From contig NZ_PYAL01000002.1 of the NCBI RefSeq assembly GCF_004121055.1, positions 496,001 to 560,000 of the forward strand: a DNA stretch of 64,000 nt. Reading direction: 5' to 3'. The position numbers and the translations under genes are program-made. The stretch comes from Achromobacter aloeverae (GTDB taxonomy: Bacteria; Pseudomonadota; Gammaproteobacteria; Burkholderiales; Burkholderiaceae_B). Positions 47,601 to 59,198 of the stretch are shown here, piece by piece. The notes under the pieces were generated by a model. The model saw nothing but the letters and a program-made list of their open reading frames with translations. It was not told the origin of the DNA and made no database searches. Every line of letters starts with the position of its first letter. The stretch's first letter is position 1.

Positions 47601-48488
47601 CTAGCGTTCGTCCTGTAGTTGCGCGCAGCGCTGGAAGATGGAATCGGTGATGGCCTGGCGGGAATGCTCGCGACGGTCTATCAGGCCGACGGCCCGGACG
47701 ATAGGCCCGATGTCTTCCGGGAGCGGCAATACCCGCAGGTCCGGCGCGCTTGCCCACTGCGCCGCCTTCAGCAAGGGCAGCAGGGTGACGCCGACCTCCT
47801 GCCGCACCAGTTCCACCACGGTCTCGATCGCGTTCAGCTCCAGGAATTCGTGCACATGCACGTTCAGGCGCCGCAGTACGCGGTCGATCTGCAGGCCGGT
47901 GCGCTGGGTGCGGTCGAAACGCAGGAAGGGGTTGCGCTCCAGCAGCTCGTGCAGGGTGTCGCCCGAGGCGCTGGGCGGGGCGATCACCACCAAGGGCTCT
48001 TCATAGAGCGGCGTCCAGCGCGTGCTGGCCATGCGCCGGCCCGATTCCACCACCAGCGCGGCATCCAGCTCGCCGCTCTCGACCTTGCCCGCCAGTTCGC
48101 TGGACTTGCCGGAAAACAGGCGCACGTCCAGGCCGTCATGTTCGCGCTTGAGCGCCGACACGGCCTTGGACAGCAGGCCCATGCAGGACACGATGGCGCC
48201 CACCGCCACCGATCCCGCCAGTTCGCCCGGCCCTGGCCGGCGCGGCGAACGGATACGGTCGTACAGATCCAGGAATTGCTTGATCTCGGGCAGCAGGTCC
48301 CGGCCCGCCGCGTTGAGGATGGCCAGCCGCCCGCTGCGGTCGAACAGCTCGCGGCCCAGTTCCTCTTCCAGCGCGCGCATCTGGAAGCTGACCGCCGCCT
48401 GGGTAAGCGCGACCCGCTCGGCCGCCTCCGAGAAAGAGCCGTAGCGCGAGACGGCGACAAAGGTGCGCAGGAAACGAATGGTGCTCAT
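47601..48488 (-). CDS. LysR-family transcriptional regulator
   Basis: 295 aa. The winged helix-turn-helix is at about 1-62 (IRFLRTFVAVSRYGSFSEAA, TQAAVSFQMRALEEEL), and the effector domain runs from about 92. It is divergent from the gamma-glutamyltransferase/ABC transporter operon with a 340-bp spacer holding an AT-rich palindrome, so it is the likely regulator of that operon. The inducer might be a gamma-glutamyl peptide, by context only. Confidence 0.92.
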   Translation of the reverse strand: MSTIRFLRTFVAVSRYGSFSEAAERVALTQAAVSFQMRALEEELGRELFDRSGRLAILNAAGRDLLPEIKQFLDLYDRIRSPRRPGPGELAGSVAVGAIVSCMGLLSKAVSALKREHDGLDVRLFSGKSSELAGKVESGELDAALVVESGRRMASTRWTPLYEEPLVVIAPPSASGDTLHELLERNPFLRFDRTQRTGLQIDRVLRRLNVHVHEFLELNAIETVVELVRQEVGVTLLPLLKAAQWASAPDLRVLPLPEDIGPIVRAVGLIDRREHSRQAITDSIFQRCAQLQDER

Positions 48489-48828
48489 CGATTAGGCGAT
48501 TCAAGTAAGTAGGCAGGAGCGCCAGGGACACGCTGGAGAGCGACGCCATCGCCCCAGCCGCTAGCCAGCGGCCAGGACCGGGCGGGCGCGGCCGGTACGG
48601 CCGGCCCGCGGCGCGCGTCGCCGTCGGGGCGTGGGTACCGGTCGACCGCGCTGGCCGGGCAGGCCAGCGCCCCTGCGGCGGTGCTGCCCAGTCCCGGAAT
48701 GACGTCCCCATGACTCATAAAATTTTCTTGTTTGACGCGAAAAAAAATCAAATTGATTTAATTAGATCACGCGTGTACCTTGCGGTGTTTGATTGCCCTC
48801 ACGCCATTTACTTCTAGCCGAGCGTCAT
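48489..48828. promoter_or_regulatory. 340-bp divergent control region, LysR/ggt
   Basis: The left 200 bp is very GC-rich with no visible features. The right part (48718-48775) is a sharp AT-rich island. It contains AAATCAAATTGATTT (48745-48759), a perfect 6-3-6 inverted repeat of the T-N11-A kind that LysR proteins bind. The ggt start at 48829 has only a weak Shine-Dalgarno sequence. No other gene fits in the spacer. Confidence 0.6.
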
Positions 48829-50457
48829 ATGAAGAACTTTCTCTGGGAAAACCCGTACCCGACCATACGCGCGCCGATGTTCGCCCGCAATATCGTGTCG
48901 ACGTCGCATCCGCTGGCCGCCCAGGCAGGCCTTCGCATGCTGCTCAAGGGCGGCAGCGCCATCGACGCCGCCGTCGCGGCCGCGGCCACCATCGCCCTGA
49001 CCGAGCCGGTTTCCTGCGGCCTGGGCAGCGATTGCTTCGCCATCGTGTGGGACGGCAAGGAACTGCAAGGCCTGAACTCCTCCGGCGTGGCCCCGGCCGC
49101 CTGGAACGTCGACTACTTCAAGAAGAAGTACGGCACGGGCGCGGACGGCCTCGCGGTCCAGCCCAAGCGCGGCTGGGACAGCGTGACGGTGCCCGGCGCC
49201 GTGGCCGGCTGGGCCGCCCTGCATGAGAAATTCGGCAAGCTGCCGTTCGAAACCCTGTTCGAGCCCGCCATCGAAATCGCCGAACGCGGCTATTCCGTGC
49301 CGCCCATCACGGCGCGCAAGTGGGACGCCGCCGTTGCCGAGCTGAAGGACCAGCCGGGTTTCGCCCAGGCCTTCATGCCCAACGGTCGCGCGCCGTCCGT
49401 CGGCGAGCATTTCCGCATCCCGGAAGCCGCCTGGACGCTGCGCCGCATCGCCGAGAGCAAGGGCCGCGACTATTACGAAGGCGATATCGCCGCCAAGATC
49501 GTCGCGCACAGCAAGGAATGCGGCGGTTCGATGACGCTGGACGACCTGCGCAACTACCGTCCCGACTTCGTCAAGCCCATTTCGCGCAAGTACCGCGGCT
49601 ACGACGTGCATGAAATTCCGCCCAACGGCCAGGGCATCGCCGCGCTGATGGCGCTGGGCATCCTGGACCATTTCGACCAGGCCGGCCTGCCGCTGGACTC
49701 GGTGCGTGCCCAGCATTTGCAGATCGAGGCCATGAAGCTGGCTTTCGCCGACCTGTACAAGTACGTCGGCGACCCGCGCTCGATGGAAGTGACGCCGGAG
49801 CAGATGCTGGACGACGCCTACCTGGCCTCGCGCGCAAAGCTCATCAACATGGATCGCGCCACGCATTTCGCGGCCGGCCGCCCGCACGCCGGCGGCACCA
49901 TCTACATGACCACCGCCGATGAAAGCGGCATGATGGTGTCCTTCATCATGTCCAACTACATGGGCTTCGGCTCGGGCGTGGTGGTGCCGGGTACCGGCAT
50001 CAGCCTGCAGAACCGGGGCGTCGGCTTTTCCATGGACCCGAAGGCGGCCAACGTGGTGCAGGGCGGCCATCGTCCCTTCCATACCATCATCCCCGGCTTC
50101 CTGACGCGCGACGGCCAGCCCGTGATGAGCTTCGGCGTCATGGGCGGCGACATGCAGCCGCAAGGCCATCTGCAGACGGTCTCGCGCATGCTGGATTATC
50201 ATCAGAACCCGCAGGCCGCCTGCGACGCGCCGCGCTGGAAGGTCAACCGCGACTTCACGGTGGACCTGGAGTCGACCATGCCGGCGAGCACGGTTGAAGG
50301 GCTGAAGAACCTGGGCCATGCCTTGAAGAGCGTCAACGATCCGTACATGGACTTCGGTTCGGGCCAGTTCATCTGGCGCATGTCCGAGCACGATCGCGAG
50401 CTGGGCTACGTCGCCGCCAGCGACAGCCGCCGCGACGGCCAGGCCGTGGGTTTCTAG
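48829..50457 (+). CDS. gamma-glutamyltransferase family protein
   Basis: 542 aa. Ntn-hydrolase of the GGT family that cleaves or transfers gamma-glutamyl groups. Self-processing should occur before T357 in AGGTIYMTTADESGMMVS, with the small-subunit continuation SNYMGFGSGVVVPGTGISLQNRG. The start DAAVAAAATIALTEPVSCGLGSD block is the large-subunit hallmark. There is no signal peptide, so it is cytoplasmic, unlike E. coli Ggt, and closer to YwrD-like members. It is the first gene of an operon with a peptide ABC importer (51-bp gap), suggesting that it hydrolyses imported gamma-glutamyl compounds. Confidence 0.93.
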   Translation: MKNFLWENPYPTIRAPMFARNIVSTSHPLAAQAGLRMLLKGGSAIDAAVAAAATIALTEPVSCGLGSDCFAIVWDGKELQGLNSSGVAPAAWNVDYFKKKYGTGADGLAVQPKRGWDSVTVPGAVAGWAALHEKFGKLPFETLFEPAIEIAERGYSVPPITARKWDAAVAELKDQPGFAQAFMPNGRAPSVGEHFRIPEAAWTLRRIAESKGRDYYEGDIAAKIVAHSKECGGSMTLDDLRNYRPDFVKPISRKYRGYDVHEIPPNGQGIAALMALGILDHFDQAGLPLDSVRAQHLQIEAMKLAFADLYKYVGDPRSMEVTPEQMLDDAYLASRAKLINMDRATHFAAGRPHAGGTIYMTTADESGMMVSFIMSNYMGFGSGVVVPGTGISLQNRGVGFSMDPKAANVVQGGHRPFHTIIPGFLTRDGQPVMSFGVMGGDMQPQGHLQTVSRMLDYHQNPQAACDAPRWKVNRDFTVDLESTMPASTVEGLKNLGHALKSVNDPYMDFGSGQFIWRMSEHDRELGYVAASDSRRDGQAVGF

Positions 50458-50508
50458 GCCCTCGGTTTCCAAGCCTTCTTGAGCAATCGAAACTAGGGGA
50501 TCAGCAAT

Positions 50509-52023
50509 ATGAAAAAACTGGCAAGCGCCGTCGGCGCAGCGGTCCTGATGCTGGCGTCCGGGGCCACCCTGGCCCAGGAGATCCGCATCGGGTTGCAGGA
50601 AGACCCGGACGTGCTCGATCCGCATCGCGCACGCACCTACGTCGGCCGCATCGTCTTCACGTCCCTGTGCGACAAGCTGGTCGACATCGATCCGCGCCTG
50701 CACATCGTGCCGCAGCTGGCGGAGTCGTGGAACTGGAACACCGACAACACGGTGCTGACCTTCAAGCTGCGCAAGGACGTGGTGTTCCATGACGGCACCA
50801 AGTTCGACGCCGCCGCCGCCAAGGCCAACCTGGACCGCGCCCGCACGCTGCCGGACAGCTTCCGCAAGGGCGAGCTGGCGTCGGTCGACAAGGTCGACGC
50901 GCCCGACGCCGAGACCCTGGTGTTGACGCTCAAGGGACCCGACGCCACGCTGCTGGCCCAGTTGAGCGACCGGGCCGGCATGATGCTGTCGCCCGCGTCC
51001 TTCGATCCCAAGGACCCCAACGCGGTGGGCCGCAAGCCCATTTGCTCGGGGCCGTACAAGTTCGTCGAGCGGGTCCAGAACGATCGCATCGTGCTGGACA
51101 AGTTCGACAAGTACTACGACGCCAAGAACTACCACTTCAGCCGCATCACCTTCCTGCCCATTCCGGATACCACGGTGCGCCTGCAGAACCTGCGCGCCGG
51201 CGGCCTGGACATGCTGGAGCGCCTGAGTCCCTCCGATGCGCCGGACGTGAAGAAGGACAGCAGCCTGCACTTCTCGTCGGTGGCGGGCCTGGGTTTCCAG
51301 GAAGTGGTGTTCAACTCGAACAACGGCAAGCGCGCGGAAAGCAGTCCCTTCCGCGATCCGCGCGTGCGCGCCGCCTTCGAGCTGGCGCTGGACCGCGACG
51401 CCATCAATGAAGTGGTGGGCGGCGGTATTTACGAGCCGGCCAACCAGCCGTTCCCGCCGGCCAGCCCCTACCATAGCGACAAGTTCCCGCTGGTCAAGCG
51501 CAATGTCGAGAAGGCCAAGGCGCTGCTCAAGGAAGCCGGCAAGACGCAGGTCAAGGCGGAGCTCGCCTTCGGCAACAACACGACCACCGCCGCGATCGCC
51601 GAAATGATCCAGGCCATGGAGCGCGAAGCCGGCATCGAACTGAGCCTGCGGCCCACCGACTATGCCGCGCTGCTCGGCCAGATGCACAACGGCAATTTCG
51701 AACTGGCCCTGCGCGGCTGGTCCGGCCGTCCCGATCCCGACGGCAATATCACCCAGTTCGTCAGTTGCAAGGGCGAGCTGAACGACGGCGGCTATTGCAA
51801 CGCGGACGTCGACAAACTGCTGTTCGATGCCCGCAAGGTGCCGGACGAGGGCAAGCGCAAGGCGCTCTACGACCAGGCCCAGGCCATCCTGCGCAAGGAC
51901 GTGGCTGACGCCTTCCTGTATTTCCAGCCGTGGCCCTTCGCCATGCAGCGCAAGGTGCAGGGCTTCATGCCGTATCCTGACGGTATGATTCGCCTGAAAG
52001 GCGTCTCCTTCGCCCAGAAGTAA
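50509..52023 (+). CDS. peptide/glutathione ABC transporter substrate-binding protein
   Basis: 504 aa, SBP family 5 (DppA/GsiB type). A signal peptide of about 22 residues (ASGATLA|QEIRIG) precedes DPDVLDPHRARTYVGRIVFTSLCDKLVDID and AESWNWNTDNTVLTFKLRKDVVFHDG, both typical. It delivers peptides to the DppBC-type permease encoded next. The linked cytoplasmic gamma-glutamyltransferase makes glutathione or gamma-glutamyl peptides plausible ligands, as for GsiB, but this is inference. Followed by an intergenic stem-loop. Confidence 0.92.
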   Translation: MKKLASAVGAAVLMLASGATLAQEIRIGLQEDPDVLDPHRARTYVGRIVFTSLCDKLVDIDPRLHIVPQLAESWNWNTDNTVLTFKLRKDVVFHDGTKFDAAAAKANLDRARTLPDSFRKGELASVDKVDAPDAETLVLTLKGPDATLLAQLSDRAGMMLSPASFDPKDPNAVGRKPICSGPYKFVERVQNDRIVLDKFDKYYDAKNYHFSRITFLPIPDTTVRLQNLRAGGLDMLERLSPSDAPDVKKDSSLHFSSVAGLGFQEVVFNSNNGKRAESSPFRDPRVRAAFELALDRDAINEVVGGGIYEPANQPFPPASPYHSDKFPLVKRNVEKAKALLKEAGKTQVKAELAFGNNTTTAAIAEMIQAMEREAGIELSLRPTDYAALLGQMHNGNFELALRGWSGRPDPDGNITQFVSCKGELNDGGYCNADVDKLLFDARKVPDEGKRKALYDQAQAILRKDVADAFLYFQPWPFAMQRKVQGFMPYPDGMIRLKGVSFAQK

Positions 52024-52034
52024 AGCAAGTCCTG

Positions 52035-52072
52035 GCGCGCGGCGTCTTCCTTATCCGGGAGACACCGCGCGC
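52035..52072 (+). other. intergenic stem-loop between binding protein and permease genes
   Basis: An 8-bp GC stem (52035-52042 with 52065-52072) extends by 3 bp after one mismatch (52044-52046 with 52061-52063), leaving a 14-nt loop. No T run follows, so it is more likely an mRNA-stabilising or attenuating hairpin that raises binding-protein level over permease level than a full terminator. Confidence 0.6.
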
Positions 52073-52094
52073 TTGGCATTTTCCGGTCTTACCC

Positions 52095-53039
52095 ATGATC
52101 AAACTCATCCTGCGCCGCGTGATCGTCGCGATACCGACACTGATACTGGTGTCGATCATCGTGTTCGCGCTGCAAAAACTCCTGCCCGGCGATCCCGTGC
52201 TGACCCTGGCCGGCGAAGAGCGCGACCCGGCCGTGCTCGACTACCTGCGCGAAAAATACCACCTGAACGATCCGATGCCCGTGCAATACGTGGCGTGGGT
52301 CAAGCAGGTCATGACCGGCGACCTCGGCAAATCGCTGCGCACCGACGTGCCGGTGACCCAGTTGATCGCCCAGAAGCTGCCCGTGACGCTGCAACTGGCG
52401 GCCATGGCGATGGTGCTGGCCCTGCTCGTGGGCATACCGACGGGCATCCTGGCGGCCGTGCGCAAGGGCAAGCTGACAGAATATGGCGCCAACGTGGCGG
52501 CGCTGTCCGGCATGTCCATTCCGAACTTCTGGCTGGGCATCATCCTGATCATGGTGGTGTCGGTGCAACTGCGCTGGCTGCCGGCGTCCGGCTACGTATC
52601 GCCCAGCGAGGACTTCTGGCTATCGATCAAGACCATGCTGATGCCCGCCATCGTGCTGTCCACGTCGCTGGCGGCCTACCTGATGCGCCATACCCGTTCG
52701 TCCATGCTGGAGGCGCTGGGCGCCGACTACGTGCGCACGGCCCGCGCCAAGGGCGTGTCGCCGCGCAACGTGGTCCTGCGCCATGCCCTGCGCAATGCCC
52801 TGATGCCCATCATCACCCTGGTCACGTTGCTGTTCGGCGAACTGCTGGCCGGCGCGGTGCTGACGGAGCAGGTGTTCACCATCCCCGGTTTCGGCAAGCT
52901 GGTGGTCGACGCCGTGTTCAACCGCGACTATGCCGTGGTGCAGGGCGTGGTGCTGTGCGTGGCCGTGGGCTTCATCGCGATGAACCTGCTGGCCGATATT
53001 CTCTACATCGTCGTCAACCCCCGTCTGAGGCACTCATGA
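52095..53039 (+). CDS. peptide ABC transporter permease, DppB/GsiC type
   Basis: 314 aa, six predicted membrane helices. The start MIKLILRRVIVAIPTLILVSIIVFALQKLLPGDP is typical for the B subunit. The ATPase-contact loop is YVRTARAKGVSPRNVVLRHALRNALMP, with the EAA-like Gly. Its stop overlaps the next permease ATG by 4 bp (ATGA). It forms the heterodimeric channel with the product of 53036-53914. Confidence 0.95.
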   Translation: MIKLILRRVIVAIPTLILVSIIVFALQKLLPGDPVLTLAGEERDPAVLDYLREKYHLNDPMPVQYVAWVKQVMTGDLGKSLRTDVPVTQLIAQKLPVTLQLAAMAMVLALLVGIPTGILAAVRKGKLTEYGANVAALSGMSIPNFWLGIILIMVVSVQLRWLPASGYVSPSEDFWLSIKTMLMPAIVLSTSLAAYLMRHTRSSMLEALGADYVRTARAKGVSPRNVVLRHALRNALMPIITLVTLLFGELLAGAVLTEQVFTIPGFGKLVVDAVFNRDYAVVQGVVLCVAVGFIAMNLLADILYIVVNPRLRHS

Positions 53040-53914
53040 GCGCAACTTCCGCCGCGGCCGCGCCCGGCACGCCGCCTCGCAGCGGCAACCGGGCCTGGGG
53101 CAAATTCAAACGCAATCGCATCGCCATGGTGGGCGCGGCGATCGTGCTGTTCTTCGTCGTGGTCGCCATCCTGGCCCCGCTGATCGCCAACCACGATCCC
53201 TTCCAGACCAGCTTCTCGACCATCCGCAAGGCGCCGTCGGCCAAGTTCTGGCTGGGCACCGACGAGCTGGGCCGTGACATCTTCAGCCGCATGGTCTACG
53301 GCGCCCGTGCGTCCTTGATGGCGGGCCTGGCGTCCGTGGTCATCGCCATGGTCGTGGGCGTGCCCTTCGGGCTGGTGGCCGGCTATTTCGGCGGCTGGAC
53401 CGACAGCGCGATTTCGCGCGTGACCGAGGCCCTGCTGGCGATTCCTTTCCTGATCCTGGCGATCGCCCTGGCCGCCTTCCTTGGCCCTAGCCTGGTCAAC
53501 GCGATGATCGCCATCGGCGTGTCGGCGGCGCCCAAGTTCGTGCGCCTGGCGCGCGGGCAGGCCATGGCGGTGCGCAGCGAGGACTATGTGCAGAGCGCGC
53601 GCGCCCTGGGCGCGTCGGACCTGCGCATCCTGGCGCGCCACGTGCTGCCCAACATCATGCCGCCGCTGATCGTGCAGGCCACCATCACCATCGCCACGGC
53701 CATCATCGCCGAGGCCAGCCTGTCCTTCCTGGGCCTGGGCCTGCAACCGCCCAATCCTTCGTGGGGCTCGATGCTGAACACGGCCAAGAACTTCATGACG
53801 CAGGCGCCCTGGATGTCGATTTTCCCGGGCTCGGCGATTTTCCTGGCAGTGCTGGGATTCAACCTGTTGGGCGACGGCTTGCGCGACGCCCTCGATCCCC
53901 GTCAGGACAAGTAG
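53036..53914 (+). CDS. peptide ABC transporter permease, DppC/GsiD type
   Basis: 292 aa. A short Ala/Pro leader precedes the conserved N-terminal segment [21 protein letters not shown]. Typical C-subunit motifs are [45 protein letters not shown] and the C-terminal [17 protein letters not shown]. The ATG at 53036 overlaps the upstream gene; an apparent longer frame is a shadow of that gene. It pairs with the upstream permease in the inner membrane. Confidence 0.95.
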   Translation: MSATSAAAAPGTPPRSGNRAWGKFKRNRIAMVGAAIVLFFVVVAILAPLIANHDPFQTSFSTIRKAPSAKFWLGTDELGRDIFSRMVYGARASLMAGLASVVIAMVVGVPFGLVAGYFGGWTDSAISRVTEALLAIPFLILAIALAAFLGPSLVNAMIAIGVSAAPKFVRLARGQAMAVRSEDYVQSARALGASDLRILARHVLPNIMPPLIVQATITIATAIIAEASLSFLGLGLQPPNPSWGSMLNTAKNFMTQAPWMSIFPGSAIFLAVLGFNLLGDGLRDALDPRQDK

Positions 53915-53919
53915 ACACC

Positions 53920-55914
<1,995 letters not shown>

Positions 55915-55984
55915 GCGCTATGATGGCGCCGTCGTGCCGGTGTGGGCGCGTTTTACGAAAATCAGTTTACGAAGGTCAGGTTTC

Positions 55985-56524
55985 ATGGCATTGCGCGCCA
56001 CCATCTACAAGGCCGATCTGCATATCGCGGACGGCGACCGGCACTACTACGGCAGCCACGCCTGCACCGTGGCGCGTCATCCGTCGGAAACGGATGAGCG
56101 GTTGATGGTGCGCCTGCTGGCCTACGCCTTGAACGCCGATGCGGACGAGACGCTGGCGTTCACGAAGGGATTGAGCGACGCCGACGAGCCGGACCTGTGG
56201 CGCAAGGACCTGACCGGGGCGATCCAGACCTGGATCGAAATCGGCCAGCCCGACGAACGCCGCCTGCTCAAGGCCTGCGGCCGCGCCGACCAGGTGCTGG
56301 TGTATTGCTACGGCCACGCCAGCGATATCTGGTGGAACGGCATACGCAACAAGGTGGAGCGGGCGCGCAACCTGGGCGTGGTCTATTTCCCGTCCACGGC
56401 GACCCAGGAACTGGGACGTCTGGCCCAGCGGACCATGGATCTGCATGTGAACATGCAGGACGGCGAGCTCTATGTCACCGCGCCCGGCGGCGAGGTGACC
56501 GTGTCGCCGCGGATCTGGCGCTGA
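55985..56524 (+). CDS. YaeQ family protein
   Basis: 179 aa, matching the usual length of about 180. MALRATIYKADLHIADGDRHYY is the family start, followed by HPSETDERLMVRLLAYAL, LWRKDLTGAIQTWIEIGQPDE and VWWNGIRNK-like DIWWNGIRNKVERARNLGV. The fold is related to PD-(D/E)XK nucleases, but the biological role is unclear. The ATG at 55985 is chosen because the family begins here. It stands alone between the ABC operon and ubiC. Confidence 0.92.
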   Translation: MALRATIYKADLHIADGDRHYYGSHACTVARHPSETDERLMVRLLAYALNADADETLAFTKGLSDADEPDLWRKDLTGAIQTWIEIGQPDERRLLKACGRADQVLVYCYGHASDIWWNGIRNKVERARNLGVVYFPSTATQELGRLAQRTMDLHVNMQDGELYVTAPGGEVTVSPRIWR

Positions 56525-56570
56525 TCCGGCGCTCCCGCGCCACCGGCCGGCCGTCGAACCCCTTCAGGGC

Positions 56571-57149
56571 TCAACGGACATCGTGCAGGACGCGGGCGAG
56601 GTCCCAGAACGCGGGCAGGAAGCCCTCGGCCACCAGCAGCGGCTGACCCTGGCGCCAGAAAACGGAGCGCCGGGCCAGGATGCCGGCCGCGCCCAGGCGA
56701 CGCGAAGCCTGCGACACATCCTCGGCGGTGCGATGAAAAGGCACCGGCGACGCCAGGCGGCGGCAGACGAACCGCGAACGGCGTACGCTGCTGTCGTGGT
56801 ACAGCATGTCCGCCAGCGGCCGCGTGCGCAGGCGCCGCATACCCTGCCACATGGCGTGCGACGCGGCCAGGGGCGTGAGGCTGCGGGCCACCACGCTGTC
56901 CACGCCGTCCACCGACATCAGGACTTCGCGCACCCAGACCGCCGCGCCCGGGGCCAGGCGCAGGGCCAGTGCCTCGTCGGATTGCGCGCCTTCGGGATAT
57001 TCGGCCAGCACGCGCAACCGCACCTGCCCCAGTTGGCGCAGGCCGGCCGTCAAGGCGCCGGGGCGGAACAGCCAGTATTTCTGGACGGCGGTGAGGGAGG
57101 GCGGGGGGGCGGGCAACCAGCCGCCCGCGGATAGATGCGGAGTCTTCAT
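56571..57149 (-). CDS. ubiC: chorismate--pyruvate lyase UbiC
   Basis: 192 aa. It converts chorismate to 4-hydroxybenzoate and pyruvate, the first committed step of ubiquinone synthesis. Visible family features are the N-terminal [38 protein letters not shown] with its Arg that binds the ligand, and a C-terminal [24 protein letters not shown] carrying the Glu and Arg. The family is divergent but the pattern is good. It is convergent with yaeQ-like and divergent from the pseudouridine synthase gene. Confidence 0.88.
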   Translation of the reverse strand: MKTPHLSAGGWLPAPPPSLTAVQKYWLFRPGALTAGLRQLGQVRLRVLAEYPEGAQSDEALALRLAPGAAVWVREVLMSVDGVDSVVARSLTPLAASHAMWQGMRRLRTRPLADMLYHDSSVRRSRFVCRRLASPVPFHRTAEDVSQASRRLGAAGILARRSVFWRQGQPLLVAEGFLPAFWDLARVLHDVR

Positions 57150-57238
57150 GGCGGCGTATTATCCCGTCCGATCGCCGCCCGGCAAAATCGGGGCAGGGTT
57201 CGCAACGTAAAATGCGTCTTTTGCACGCCGCCGTCCCC

Positions 57239-57970
57239 ATGGAAAAAGTACGTATCTCCAAGCTCATGTCCGAACGCGGGCTTTGTTCACGCCGCGAGGC
57301 CGACAGCTATATCGAGCGGGGCTGGGTCCGGGTCGACGGGGTGGTCGTGTCCGAGCTGGGCGCCCGCGCCTTTCCCGACCAGGTCATCACGCTGGAGCGC
57401 GCCGCGCAGGCCCGCCAGACCGCCCGCGTCACCATCCTGGTCAACAAGCCGATCGGCTATGTGTCCGGCCAGGCGGAGGACGGCTATCAACCCGCGGTGG
57501 TGCTGGTCACGCCCCGCAGCCGCGCCGCCAACGACCGCGCGCCCTTGCGTTTCGAACGGGGCCATCTGCAAGGCCTGGCCGTGGCCGGCCGGCTGGACAT
57601 CGATTCCACCGGCTTGCTGGTGCTGACGCAGGACGGCCGCATCGCCAAGCAGTTGATCGGCGAGGACTCCGACGTCGAGAAGGAATACCTGGTGCGCGTG
57701 CAGGGGCGCCTGGCGCCCAACGGCCTGGCCTTGCTCAATCATGGCCTGTCGCTCGACGGCAAGGCGTTGCGGCCGGCGCACGTCACGTGGCAGAACGACG
57801 ACCAGTTGCGCTTCGTGCTCAAGGAAGGGAAGAAGCGGCAGATCCGCCGCATGTGCGAACTGGTGGGCCTGAAGGTCATAGGCCTGAAGCGGGTGCGCAT
57901 CGGCCGGGTGGCGCTGGGCGATTTGCCGCTGGGACAGTGGCGCTATCTGCGCGACCACGAAAAATTCTAG
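57239..57970 (+). CDS. RluF-type 23S rRNA pseudouridine synthase
   Basis: 243 aa. S4 RNA-binding domain at the start ([30 protein letters not shown]), then the RsuA/RluB-type catalytic region with D120 in [27 protein letters not shown] and [17 protein letters not shown]. It most resembles the RluF group (U2604 in E. coli 23S rRNA), but RluB/RluE-type specificity cannot be excluded. The ATG at 57239 is preferred over 57212 because it starts the S4 domain directly. Confidence 0.88.
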   Translation: MEKVRISKLMSERGLCSRREADSYIERGWVRVDGVVVSELGARAFPDQVITLERAAQARQTARVTILVNKPIGYVSGQAEDGYQPAVVLVTPRSRAANDRAPLRFERGHLQGLAVAGRLDIDSTGLLVLTQDGRIAKQLIGEDSDVEKEYLVRVQGRLAPNGLALLNHGLSLDGKALRPAHVTWQNDDQLRFVLKEGKKRQIRRMCELVGLKVIGLKRVRIGRVALGDLPLGQWRYLRDHEKF

Positions 57971-58067
57971 ATTCGCGGCAGTTCTTTCAGTCGGTTTCCA
58001 TGTGATGGCGGCGCCAGCTTTTTGTCATGTGCGTCGCGTACGCTGACGCCGGCCGGACCGGCCATTG

Positions 58068-58979
58068 TCAGCGCACGCGGATCAAGCCGCTGCGCAGCCG
58101 CTCGGCCAGGAACTCGACGAAGATGCGCGTCTTGGCGGGCAGCAGCCGGGTCTCCGTCACCGCATAGACGGGGAAGGGGCCGGCCTCCCAGTCCGGCAGC
58201 ACCCGTTGCAGCGTTCCGGCCGCCAGCTCGGCCCGCGCGCTGTCCTCGGCGAGGATGGCGATGCCCGCGCCCAGCACCGCCAGCCGGCGGATCATGCCGG
58301 TGCTGTTCAGGGAGAAGCGCTTGCCAGGATGGAACTGGATATGTTCTCCTGCGCTGTGCAGGGGCCAGCGCGTGACGCGCGAACCCTGGTTGGCGCGGAA
58401 CTCGATGCACTCATGGCGCGCGAGGTCGGCAGGGTGGGTCGGCGTGCCGTGCTCCGCCAGGTAGCGGGGCGCCGCGTAAAGATGGGCGGACATGGTGCCC
58501 AGCTGGCGCGCGATGCGGGTCTGGGCCGGCTGTTCGCCGATTTCGATGGCGACGTCGCAGGTCTGGAAAACCTGGCCGGCATGTTCGGGCGCCGCCAGGT
58601 CCAGGCGGAAGGTTACGTCCGGATAGCGGCGCGAGAACTCCATGAAGATCTCCGCCAGGAAGTCGGTGCCAAAGTCAGCGGGCATGTTGACGCGCAGCGG
58701 CCCGAAGGGCGTGCTGGCAAGATCCATGATTTCTTCATGAGCCACCTGGGCCTCGGCCACGATATGCTGGCAGCGCGCGTAATAGCGCTCGCCGGCGTCG
58801 GTCAGCTCGACCTTGCGGGTGGTCCGGCTGAGCAGGCGCAAGCCCAGGGATCGTTCCAGCTCGGCCACTTGCCTGGACAGGGTGGACTTGGGCACGCCAA
58901 GGGCCAGGGCGGCGCGGCTGAAGCTTTTCGCCTTGGCCACCTCGACGAATAATTCCATGGTTTGTAACTGTTTGCTCAT
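58068..58979 (-). CDS. LysR-family transcriptional regulator of the RND operon
   Basis: 303 aa. Helix-turn-helix at about 1-62 (QTMELFVEVAKAKSFSRAAL, VPKSTLSRQVAELERSLGLR). The effector domain runs from about 90 and is of the CrgA/PP-type group. The ATG at 58979 gives the usual start; an in-frame extension to 59132 has no family similarity. It is divergent from an RND efflux operon with a 219-bp spacer, so it most likely controls it. Confidence 0.92.
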   Translation of the reverse strand: MSKQLQTMELFVEVAKAKSFSRAALALGVPKSTLSRQVAELERSLGLRLLSRTTRKVELTDAGERYYARCQHIVAEAQVAHEEIMDLASTPFGPLRVNMPADFGTDFLAEIFMEFSRRYPDVTFRLDLAAPEHAGQVFQTCDVAIEIGEQPAQTRIARQLGTMSAHLYAAPRYLAEHGTPTHPADLARHECIEFRANQGSRVTRWPLHSAGEHIQFHPGKRFSLNSTGMIRRLAVLGAGIAILAEDSARAELAAGTLQRVLPDWEAGPFPVYAVTETRLLPAKTRIFVEFLAERLRSGLIRVR

Positions 58980-59198
58980 AACCGCTATTATCCCATGAGT
59001 GGAACTATGTTTTCGTGCCGGCTTTAGCTTGTTACCCCAGTGGAATAGTGCACAATGCACTCTTTTGCATCGCAGCAAATCTAGCAAGTGGTAAAAATTA
59101 GGGTTTGCGTTTTTGCGCTTGTCGTCTATCAAACCGCCTAACCCGCTTCGGCTTGCGGCCAGCAGGTGTCCGAGCCCCGCTTACGTTGGAACCAGGAA
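58980..59198. promoter_or_regulatory. divergent control region, LysR/RND efflux operon
   Basis: AGTGCACAATGCACT (59047-59061) is a perfect 6-3-6 inverted repeat of T-N11-A type, the best candidate operator for the LysR protein. The surrounding 59040-59120 is AT-richer and should carry both promoters. A GTG at 59166 could be an alternative start for the adaptor gene. Confidence 0.6.

Noticed and set aside
58042..58072. Hairpin at the 3' end of the LysR gene next to the pseudouridine synthase
   Set aside because: The inverted repeat (GCTGAC with GTCAGC, plus an inner GGCC pair) is real but has no T run in either direction and overlaps the stop codon. It is too weak to list as a terminator.
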